From a virus, in the IMG/VR virus record IMGVR_UViG_3300047510_001575, positions 1 to 25,217 of that record: a DNA stretch of 25,217 nt, one strand, 5' to 3'. Below the pieces are notes generated by a model, which saw only the letters and a list, made by a program, of their open reading frames with translations, did not search any database and was not told where the DNA came from. Below are positions 1-8,022 of the stretch, one piece after another. Position 1 is the stretch's first letter; every line of letters begins with the position of its first letter. Both the position numbers and the translations under genes were made by a program.

Positions 1-1686
1 TGTTTGAGAATGAGCAGCATCTAATCTCATTTTATTAGCTCGATTCATCATAATATCTTGAGTATTTTCATACCCTTCGTAATTATTATAAATCTCTTCT
101 AAAGTTCTAAGATTTTTTATGTTTTCGTTTGCTCTATCAATATGATCTTGTCCTACTTCGTTTGGATCTTTTTGTGCTTCTTCTTTATAAAGATTTTCTA
201 AAATTTCGGTAGTACCTGTACTAAAAGCATCGTAAGCTTGCTTCTCAAATCTTTGATTAAATAATCTATCTACTTCTGCTTGATTTCCTTCTTCAGCAGC
301 CTTTTTAAGTTTTTCTTCAAATAAAATTCTGTCTTGCAAGTTTTGCATAGTGTCTGTAGCTTTGACACCATTGGCTTCCATTTCTTTTATTATTTGCTGC
401 TGCTTTTCATAATCAGTTGCTTGCTTTTGCTTTAAACTAATTCTGTTGCCATTTTCATCAGTAGTACTTCCAGGGCCGTATTTAGAATACTGCATAGCAG
501 TAGTTCCTCCTGTTTGTGCAATACCTCCAATAGCTCCTAATATTGCAGCTTCTACTCCTTCAGCACTGCCCATATCTCTATAAGCATCTGCCCAACCGTA
601 ATCTTTTCCCTTACCTACAGCTTCACCTTTTTTAGAAGCAACATGGTTTACTAATTCTTCTAGAGCTTCTTGGCTTCCTTCTTTAGTTAGTTCTCCTAAT
701 GTAGTAGCCATAGTGCCTTTTTCTATTAGGTTCCTAGTAAATTGACGAGGATTCATAAAAGCTTTTGCAGAAGTAAGATTCAATGCAATATTTAATCTAT
801 TAATATTCATTGTAGTAGCCGCTGCTTGAGAAGCTTTTATTCTAGCTTTTTCATAAGGTAGTCCCTTATTTAAAGCATCTTCTAAAGTATTTTTATAAAC
901 TTGAGTAGCTTCTATAACGGCTTCAGATTGATTAAGCATTGTAGCACTGCCTAATGTTGCCAATGCGTTTGCTCCTGTTGCTCCTGATTCTGCTCCAATT
1001 TCTAAACCTGTTATAGCTTTTGTTAATTGTCTAGCTTTTCCTAGAGTGCCTAAACTTTTTGCTGCCAAAGATGCAAATTTTCCTACACCGTATCCTTGCG
1101 CTAAAAAACTTCCTATCGATTCTACTAATCCTGAACCACGAGTCATCCACCATGCCCAATCTCCAAGTTGCAAAGCTTTATTAGGACTTTCTTCATAAAT
1201 AGGTAGCCATTCTTGATCTACAGTTTTTTTAATATTATCTGCCCAATTAACAATAGCATTATTAGCTGCATGCTCTGCATCAAAATAACCAGGAACATCT
1301 ATCATAGAAGCAAACCCTCCCATAATTTGTGGAACTATATTTAATGCTACTCTACCTGTTGCATTTCCTAATTGTTCCCAATTAGATTGGTTTTCTGCTC
1401 TAAGTTTATTTAAATCTTCAATATCTAATTGACCTCCGCGAAGAGTTCCTTTATCAATATAACTTTCGTATTTATCAAAATAATCTTCTTCTAAAGGTTT
1501 ATATAAAACATCTGCTCCTGAATAAACAGTAGGATTTAATTCTGCTCTTTGTTCAACAAATTTAGGATCTACTATATCTCCTTCTTTTATTGCGTCATCA
1601 GAAAGACTTTTAAATAAATTTCTGTTTGATAAATAATCTTGAGAAGGTGGAATGGGTTTAGGTAAATTAGAATTTTTCTTAGCCAT
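1..1686 (-). CDS. Large internal virion (cargo-type) protein, N-terminal 562 residues, truncated by window edge
   Basis: I translated this by hand. An ATG at 1686 opens a frame with no stop down to base 1, giving 562 residues. The protein starts MAKKNSNLPKPIPP. Features seen: a Trp-rich stretch GDWAWWMTRGSGLVESIGSF at about residues 175-194, followed by Gly/Ala-rich helices, a second Ala/Gly-rich segment around 380-400, and a charged helical region (about 430-562) rich in Glu, Lys and Gln that looks like coiled coil. There is no enzymatic motif. The WWMTRGS...ESIGSF block is, from memory, typical of very large internal proteins of crAss-like and related Bacteroidota phages. Known family context: large cargo proteins sit between the muzzle gene and the virion RNA-polymerase genes. 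Inference: a packaged protein ejected with the DNA. The true length is unknown because the 3' end lies outside the window. The gap to the upstream gene is 33 bases. Confidence 0.8.
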   Translation of the reverse strand, partial: MAKKNSNLPKPIPPSQDYLSNRNLFKSLSDDAIKEGDIVDPKFVEQRAELNPTVYSGADVLYKPLEEDYFDKYESYIDKGTLRGGQLDIEDLNKLRAENQSNWEQLGNATGRVALNIVPQIMGGFASMIDVPGYFDAEHAANNAIVNWADNIKKTVDQEWLPIYEESPNKALQLGDWAWWMTRGSGLVESIGSFLAQGYGVGKFASLAAKSLGTLGKARQLTKAITGLEIGAESGATGANALATLGSATMLNQSEAVIEATQVYKNTLEDALNKGLPYEKARIKASQAAATTMNINRLNIALNLTSAKAFMNPRQFTRNLIEKGTMATTLGELTKEGSQEALEELVNHVASKKGEAVGKGKDYGWADAYRDMGSAEGVEAAILGAIGGIAQTGGTTAMQYSKYGPGSTTDENGNRISLKQKQATDYEKQQQIIKEMEANGVKATDTMQNLQDRILFEEKLKKAAEEGNQAEVDRLFNQRFEKQAYDAFSTGTTEILENLYKEEAQKDPNEVGQDHIDRANENIKNLRTLEEIYNNYEGYENTQDIMMNRANKMRLDAAHSQT

Positions 1687-1719
1687 TTACAAAAGTTTTA
1701 TCAGTAAAGTTAAAGAATT

Positions 1720-4416
1720 TTATTCACCGTATAAACTTTGAGCAGCAAATACTTTAGCAGCGTCTATATCTGAAGTAGAAAACCGTTTACCATTCTGAGT
1801 CAAATATTCTGTCTTTCCGCTTTTGTTTACACTACGAACAAATAATTGAGGTGGTCTTCCTTGTACATATTCTTTAGTTATTTGCAATTTTACTCCTGGA
1901 GCAATATCATTTAAATCTACAGTTTGTAAAATTACAGGATCGTCTCCTTTATCTACATCAGTAATATTTACAAGTCTATCATTAAGACTACTATTAGTCA
2001 TCATATCAAACTGCATAGCTTTTACTGTCTCATAAGTTTGTTTAGCGTAGTTATCAGTATTTCTTCTGTCTTTGTTTAGATATAGTATGTGATCAATAAT
2101 TTTTTCCTGCGTCGGTCTTGCTGCCTTTTTAAAATCTACTAATACTGAAGTAACACTTTTTTTATTGTCATCATTAGTATATTCATAAGGAATTTCTAAT
2201 AACATTTTATTGCCTTTCTTAACTATCTTAACAGATTGTTTATCAGTAAGTAATAATTTTGTTCCTTGTTCTAATCTTCCTTCATCATCAAAACCTTTTA
2301 CTCCTTTCCAGCTATTTGTTGTAGCAGGTTGAAAAGAAGAAAAATCTTCAGCAGTTAAAAATTGAGCATTTAAAAATTTATCTACTTTAGTATCTCCAAC
2401 ATAACGAGTACTCATAAATTCTCCTTGAAGATTACTATTAACTAACCTTTGTTTTTCTTGTTTAATCTCTTGATCAATATTTCGACTTCTGATACCTCCG
2501 CCTATTATATCGCCGCTAAAAATTTTATCGCCACTTTCAACTAATTGTTTTAAAGTTTTGCCTTTAAGTTTAGCTATATCTCCTACTTTCATTCTGTAGT
2601 AAGTAAAACTTTTTCCTACTTCTGGATTATCTTGTTGTAAAATATCAACATCAATTCCTTTTTTCTCTAGTGCTGCAGTTATTTTACGAGGATCGTTAGT
2701 ATTGATATTTAATAATTTCATCATTTTATCTGTACTAACTTGTAAATCTTCTTGTCCTAATTTTCCTAAATAATTATTAAATTCTTTTAATTCAGTTACC
2801 TTTTTATTAATTACATCTTCTTGAGATTTAGCATCTGACCATTTATTAAAATTATCTCTAGAAGCATCTAACTGCTCCTGCATATAATTTAAAGTATTTC
2901 CATTGTTACCTTTCAAAGCATTAAATGCTCTAGTAGCAACATCTAAACTGTTTCCTTCTTTAATTCCAGCATTCCATAATGCACGATGGAAATCTTTAGC
3001 AGTTCCTCCTTTTTGTATTGTAGTAGCAGCAATTTGGAAAATCTTTTCTTGACGTTCTCTTTGAAGGCCATGATTTTTTTCCATATTATTTCTAAAATCA
3101 GTTCCTTTGCGCCCTTGAGTTAATGTTCTTATAGATCCTCCTCCTATATCATTTACATTTTTAAGATGAGGAGTAATTCCTGAAATAGCATTATATCTTT
3201 GTTTAGCAAGATTATCTAAATTTAATGGATCGTAAGTAGTTTCTGCAAATCCTCCAGTAAAATCTAATGGATCTTCGGAACCTGCACCGCCGCCACGTCC
3301 ATTTCCTTGAGTTGGAATATCTCTAAAAGTATAATCAGTATCGATTTTTTTGTACGCAAATACTTTACCTAAAGCAGTCATGTCGTACATTTTATTAAGA
3401 GCCTCTTGATCATATAATCCTTTGATTAAAGGTTCTTCGTATTCTCCTGTTTGTCTTGCTTTTGAAATCTCGTCTTTATAAGCCAACAATTGTTTGTATT
3501 CATCAGATTCTAATAATTCTTTTTGGCCTTTCTTTTTAGATTCTTTTTCAATATATGCTATCTGATCATTAATAGAAGATAATGCATTTTTAGTAAGCTC
3601 ATCAGTTTTTTTAAGATAACCTTCAGGGTTAGTAGCTTTTAATTCATCATAATCAAAATCAGCTTTTTCTAATGCCCAATCTCTAAATCTAGGAAGTGTT
3701 TTTAAATAACCAGAGACAGCTTTAGCTACTTTTTCTGGAGTTCTTGCTTCAGTAATAGTTTGCATGAATTTTTTATCCATTAACGTAGGATCTACTCCAA
3801 GTTCTACTAATGCTCCTGCAATCTTATCTCCTTCTACAGCGCTAGCTACTTTCCAAGACATGTCTTCTAATTCTTTTTCCAGATCTGCTAAACGAGCTTT
3901 AGTGCCGTATAGATTGTACTGTCCTTCTTTTAAATTAGGATCATGTTGCCAATAAGTACCTTGGCCCGATTTATACTCTCTGTCTTTGCGAGCAATATCT
4001 TGATAATATTGATCTCGTGTAATAGCATCTTTTTTGCCGCTATCGATACGTTCTTTTTGTTCTTTTAAATAAGCTTGACGTGCTGCGTAATTATATTCTA
4101 AAGCCTTTTTTTCAGGATCATTTTGCCATAGTCGGTTAAGTTCTTTTAGTTTAGTAGCAGCTTGAGTGTAGTTACCAGTTTCTACTAAACTTTTAGCTAA
4201 CTCATCTCTTTTTTGACGGTAAATTTCTTTTAGTTCCTGAGCTTTAATTGGATCAGTTCCTAAAGAAGTATGTGCTAAATCTACATCAGACTCATTAATT
4301 AAAGCCTGAGTAACATCAAACTTCTCTTGCATTTGTGCTAAAGGAACAGCAAAAGCCGCTAAGTTAAGCGGCTTATACTCAAACTGTATAGGAGTAGTGT
4401 ACGGAGTAATTGGCAT
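1720..4416 (-). CDS. Large internal virion (cargo-type) protein, 898 aa
   Basis: Complete 898-residue frame. The N-terminus (MPITPYTTPIQFEYKPLNLA) followed by AQMQEKFDVTQALINESD and then GTDPIKAQELKE is a pattern I associate with internal structural proteins of crAss-like phages. Residues about 55-150 are strongly helical with tetratricopeptide-like spacing and many Lys, Glu and Tyr. A Gly-rich linker (GNGRGGGAGSEDP) near 375-387 separates a helical N-half from a mixed C-half. The C-terminal 200 residues are more beta-like, with short Val/Ile/Leu strands. No signal peptide, membrane helix or catalytic signature is visible. The upstream stop is 11 bases before its ATG, so it is probably co-translated with the 1195-aa gene. 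Inference: a head-resident or ejected protein. The exact role is unknown. Confidence 0.8.
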   Translation of the reverse strand: MPITPYTTPIQFEYKPLNLAAFAVPLAQMQEKFDVTQALINESDVDLAHTSLGTDPIKAQELKEIYRQKRDELAKSLVETGNYTQAATKLKELNRLWQNDPEKKALEYNYAARQAYLKEQKERIDSGKKDAITRDQYYQDIARKDREYKSGQGTYWQHDPNLKEGQYNLYGTKARLADLEKELEDMSWKVASAVEGDKIAGALVELGVDPTLMDKKFMQTITEARTPEKVAKAVSGYLKTLPRFRDWALEKADFDYDELKATNPEGYLKKTDELTKNALSSINDQIAYIEKESKKKGQKELLESDEYKQLLAYKDEISKARQTGEYEEPLIKGLYDQEALNKMYDMTALGKVFAYKKIDTDYTFRDIPTQGNGRGGGAGSEDPLDFTGGFAETTYDPLNLDNLAKQRYNAISGITPHLKNVNDIGGGSIRTLTQGRKGTDFRNNMEKNHGLQRERQEKIFQIAATTIQKGGTAKDFHRALWNAGIKEGNSLDVATRAFNALKGNNGNTLNYMQEQLDASRDNFNKWSDAKSQEDVINKKVTELKEFNNYLGKLGQEDLQVSTDKMMKLLNINTNDPRKITAALEKKGIDVDILQQDNPEVGKSFTYYRMKVGDIAKLKGKTLKQLVESGDKIFSGDIIGGGIRSRNIDQEIKQEKQRLVNSNLQGEFMSTRYVGDTKVDKFLNAQFLTAEDFSSFQPATTNSWKGVKGFDDEGRLEQGTKLLLTDKQSVKIVKKGNKMLLEIPYEYTNDDNKKSVTSVLVDFKKAARPTQEKIIDHILYLNKDRRNTDNYAKQTYETVKAMQFDMMTNSSLNDRLVNITDVDKGDDPVILQTVDLNDIAPGVKLQITKEYVQGRPPQLFVRSVNKSGKTEYLTQNGKRFSTSDIDAAKVFAAQSLYGE

Positions 4417-4427
4417 AATTAATTATT

Positions 4428-7400
4428 TTATACTTCTGTATTATCTTTATTGTTTTTACGATTTTTTATAGCTTCCATTGCTTGATCAAATATACTTTTA
4501 TATTCAAATGTTTTACCATATTGAGGCGATAACAATCTCATATATTTTTCTTGAGCATCCATTGTTTGGCTGCCTTCTGACATTTGAGCAAGTTGTTCTA
4601 ATCCTTTTGCTAACATTGCTTGTTTAGCTGCTTTAGCGCGATAATTTAAATCTTGTACTTTTAATTTAGTTTCAGCATTTTGGCTTCCTATGTTAGCGTT
4701 GTATATGTCAGCTTGCATTTTTAATTGCTTATCTGCATTTTCTTTACCTGCTAAAATATCTTTAAAGCTAGCAGATCTACGACTAGCTATATTTGCAAGA
4801 TTAGTTAAATAAGCTCCTGAACCAGGTGCAGCATTTCTTACTGCTTCTTGTGCAGCATTATAAGCTAATCTAGTTTGATTTAATTGTGGATCTACATTTA
4901 CTTCATAAGGAGTAATTCTAGATTTATTTAAATAATCATCAATGTTATATTTAGCAGTTTTACCGAACAATCCCATGCCTATATTATAAGCAGCGGGCGC
5001 AGCTAATCCTAAAAACTGAGGTAAAGTTTGTTTCATTTTTAAATTTACCATCCTATCCTCAGTTTGCATATTAGCCCTTTTTAATTCTGATAAATATTCT
5101 TGAGCTTTTTTCTTTTCTTCTTCAGTCTTAGCGTTTTTTACTGCTTCTTCAGCAAGTCTAATTTCTCTTTCAAGATCTGTTTCTTCTTGGCCAATATTAG
5201 AATCGCTTCCTGGCTCATCATTATTTCCATTAAAAGTTCCTGTATTTTCTGCTTCATCAAAATAATCTGCTATTTCATCTGCATCCATTATTCTCAATAA
5301 TTCAGGAGATTCTAAAGCTTCTTCTTTTGTATAAGATACTACTTTAGGAACATTAGTATAAGCATCTAAAATAGTAAAGTTTACTTTTGTTTCACTATCT
5401 GTATTAGGCTCATTATTAGTTCCAGTATTATTGCTTTTTAATAAATTATTTTGAGTGGAAAGAGTATTAGTTACAATAGATGTACCTACATCAGTATCCT
5501 CTGGCAAACCTACTAATGACCCAACATTACGAGTTGTTATAGGAGTTGCTGGTAAATAAGGCATTCTAGAAAGTGGAGTAGTATCTAAAGGATTAGTTCT
5601 ATTTTGTATTTCTTGCATTATATTTCTATTACCTCCTATTCCTTGTAAAGAAGAAGCTAATTGGTTCTGCATAAAATTTGCATTTTCTCCTTCTACTCTA
5701 TACGCAGGTGGAACTTCATATTCTCCCGTGTTAGGATCTGTCCATTCTGCTACTACTTTAGGATCAAATCCCATAGCAATAGCTGCTTCTGGACTAGTTA
5801 AATAAGATGTTAAAGGTGCAACATCTTTTATTAACATTCCTGTTCTAGGATCTATACCATAAGGTTCGTCTAAGTTTCCCATAGATCCTCCTTCATCGTA
5901 CAACATTCCTCCCATTCTTTCTACATTATCTAAAGGCATGTACATTTGTTGACGGGGAGCCTGCAAAGACCCCCCGTAATTAAAAAGTACGTCCATCCTT
6001 TGCCCCATAGGCCCTGCGTTGTTTTTATATCTTGGATAAATAGTAGGGTATAAATGACCTCCAGTCTTTTGCATCATACTTCCAGCCATTCCTGTTACTT
6101 GTTGTAAGAAAGGATTTTGTCCTGCTTTCATCATTGTTTGGGCAAATTTAGGAATATCAGAAGCTCCTTGAGCAAAATCTGTTGCTCCTTCTACTCCTTG
6201 AATACTTCCTAAAGCTCCTGTTGCACCAGTTGCTGTCCCAGCGCCTCCTCCCATTCCTCCTGCAATAGTTCCTGCAAGTGAACCTACTTTTGCTAAAGAA
6301 TTGACTACATTATCAAATTTATCATTAGTTCCGTGAATGTTACTTAATCCTGCTCCTAATCCTTTTGATCCTTGAGAAATTGCTGCTCCCGTAGCAGCTC
6401 CTCCTGATACAATACCTCCAGTAATAGCACCTGCAGTATTAGCAAAACCTCGAATCATTTTATCTCTTTCAATATCATCTGCATCTCTTTGTCCTCCTAT
6501 ACTAGCAAGCGCTTCATATCCTTTATCTGTTATAGGATCCATAAAAGGCATAAGAGTATCTACTAGTCCTTCTCCTACACCATAAGCTCCTGCACCAATA
6601 CTTCTAAGAACTTGTCCACCGCTTGCATACATACGACCGCCTGAACGATATCCTGCCATAGTATTAGGATTTTGCATAAAAGAAAATTGTGGAGTATCAT
6701 AAACACCTAAATCTTTTCTCAATTGTCTATTAGTACTTGCTCCAGGATATATTCCAGTTGCAGGTTGTTCAGGATTCATATAAAAATTACTTCTTACTTG
6801 TCCTCCCATTCCTGTTTCTGGATTTCTCCATTGTGACACAGATGCCTCATTAACAGGATTTTTCATATAAGCAGTAGCTTCTTCTTGAGATCCAAACACA
6901 GGTTCGTCTCTTAAAATTGTTGGAGACATATAAGCTCTGTTAGTATAATCAGGAGCATACATATTATATTGAGTACTCCAATTAGGTTGATAAGTTGGAT
7001 TAGGATTTGTATTTATAGCTCCTCCATTAGGATACATTCTTCCTCCATTCATATACATCTTACCTCCACATGCAAACATAGAACCACCATAAGACATTGG
7101 AATTTGTCCCATTTGCTCTTGTGGCATTCCTCCTTGTTGCATGGCCATTTGTTCTGCCATTGCTGGATCCATTTGTCCTTGTTGCTGAACCATCATTATT
7201 TGCTGTTCTTCTGGAGACATTTGAGGAGGACCTTGAGGCTGCCCTTGTTGGTTCATAGCACCTTGTAATGCTTCCATAACTTCAGGATGTTTACGTTGCA
7301 TCATTTCCATATCTTTTTGGAGATCTACTGCTTTAAAAGCTTCTTGAGCCTGCATTAAATTTTCTAAATCTCTTTGTTTAGCATTTTGTTCGATTGTATC

Positions 7401-8015
7401 GTTATCTCTACGAGAATTAGGTCTATCTAATTTTTTAGATATCTCAGCAAAAGTTTTACCCACATCTTTTTTAGGTAAATTAAATGCAGAAGCTATTCCT
7501 TCATCTAATTTTAAAGTATCAGAAAAAATGTAATTGGAAGCATTTAATTTAGTCTCTCCCTCTTCTACAAGATTTAATCTTCCATCTGGAGCACTGCCTT
7601 GAGGAATACCCCCTAAACGATTTTCTTCGTGACTTCCTCCTTCATTGAACTCAGTCAATTGAGGCATAGTTCCACCATTAGCAAAAGCTCTTGCTTTTAT
7701 TTTAGCTTGCACATCTTTAGGCAAAGCATTAAATCCTGGGTTATTAAACCCTCCATATTTAAAATTCATAGTATTTGGTATATCTAAATTACCTCCCATT
7801 GCATGTTTCCATCCTGCAGCATTACGTGCAAAATTAGCACGTTTAACTTGAGTGCTAGGATAATTATCTTTATTAGCTAAAACATGGGAAGCAAATTCTT
7901 GCACTCCCATTCCCGCCGCATTTGCGCTAGCAGCAAACTTGCCTTTATTTTCTGGCTTAATATAAATACCGCTTCCGCTTTTTAATTGACGAGATGCATT
8001 TGGATATTTATTCAT
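4428..8015 (-). CDS. Large low-complexity internal virion protein with GG-x-M motif array, 1195 aa
   Basis: Complete 1195-aa frame. N-terminus: a conserved block at about 11-70 (GSGIYIKPENKGKF, then VKRANFARNAAGWKH), and a second block at about 126-165 (GGSHEENRLGGIPQG then LNLVEEGE), both recurrent in phage internal proteins from memory. Residues 240-305 are Gln/Met/Pro-rich. Residues 309-333 pack four GG-x-M-type units, with further copies near 458-467, 652-656, 680-684 and 701-712. Residues 528-606 are Gly/Ala-rich with glycine-zipper spacing and could insert in a membrane. Residues 870-950 are acidic and disordered. Residues 945-990 form a charged coiled coil, and the C-terminal 150 residues are helical, Ala/Gln/Lys-rich. 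No enzyme motif is seen. It follows the 677-aa gene by 7 bases. Inference: a packaged cargo protein that may contribute to DNA ejection. Family membership is more certain than function. Confidence 0.82.
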   Translation of the reverse strand: MNKYPNASRQLKSGSGIYIKPENKGKFAASANAAGMGVQEFASHVLANKDNYPSTQVKRANFARNAAGWKHAMGGNLDIPNTMNFKYGGFNNPGFNALPKDVQAKIKARAFANGGTMPQLTEFNEGGSHEENRLGGIPQGSAPDGRLNLVEEGETKLNASNYIFSDTLKLDEGIASAFNLPKKDVGKTFAEISKKLDRPNSRRDNDTIEQNAKQRDLENLMQAQEAFKAVDLQKDMEMMQRKHPEVMEALQGAMNQQGQPQGPPQMSPEEQQIMMVQQQGQMDPAMAEQMAMQQGGMPQEQMGQIPMSYGGSMFACGGKMYMNGGRMYPNGGAINTNPNPTYQPNWSTQYNMYAPDYTNRAYMSPTILRDEPVFGSQEEATAYMKNPVNEASVSQWRNPETGMGGQVRSNFYMNPEQPATGIYPGASTNRQLRKDLGVYDTPQFSFMQNPNTMAGYRSGGRMYASGGQVLRSIGAGAYGVGEGLVDTLMPFMDPITDKGYEALASIGGQRDADDIERDKMIRGFANTAGAITGGIVSGGAATGAAISQGSKGLGAGLSNIHGTNDKFDNVVNSLAKVGSLAGTIAGGMGGGAGTATGATGALGSIQGVEGATDFAQGASDIPKFAQTMMKAGQNPFLQQVTGMAGSMMQKTGGHLYPTIYPRYKNNAGPMGQRMDVLFNYGGSLQAPRQQMYMPLDNVERMGGMLYDEGGSMGNLDEPYGIDPRTGMLIKDVAPLTSYLTSPEAAIAMGFDPKVVAEWTDPNTGEYEVPPAYRVEGENANFMQNQLASSLQGIGGNRNIMQEIQNRTNPLDTTPLSRMPYLPATPITTRNVGSLVGLPEDTDVGTSIVTNTLSTQNNLLKSNNTGTNNEPNTDSETKVNFTILDAYTNVPKVVSYTKEEALESPELLRIMDADEIADYFDEAENTGTFNGNNDEPGSDSNIGQEETDLEREIRLAEEAVKNAKTEEEKKKAQEYLSELKRANMQTEDRMVNLKMKQTLPQFLGLAAPAAYNIGMGLFGKTAKYNIDDYLNKSRITPYEVNVDPQLNQTRLAYNAAQEAVRNAAPGSGAYLTNLANIASRRSASFKDILAGKENADKQLKMQADIYNANIGSQNAETKLKVQDLNYRAKAAKQAMLAKGLEQLAQMSEGSQTMDAQEKYMRLLSPQYGKTFEYKSIFDQAMEAIKNRKNNKDNTEV
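7017..7091 (-). repeat. Dense GG-x-M-Y motif array inside the 1195-aa protein
   Basis: Encodes residues 309-333, in which YGGSM, CGGKMY, NGGRMY and NGG follow one another every 7-8 residues. Related single copies occur elsewhere in this protein and in the adjacent 677-aa protein. Confidence 0.75.
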
Positions 8016-8022
8016 AGCATGA

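Noticed and set aside
7000-7260. Apparent tandem TCC/TTG-type nucleotide repeats
   Set aside because: They come from repeated Gly, Gln and Met codons in the protein motif array; no regular nucleotide period beyond the coding motif.
6969-7268. Plus-strand open frame of 99 codons rich in His, Ile, Ser and Leu
   Set aside because: Antisense shadow of the Gln/Met/Gly-rich region of the 1195-aa protein; low complexity.
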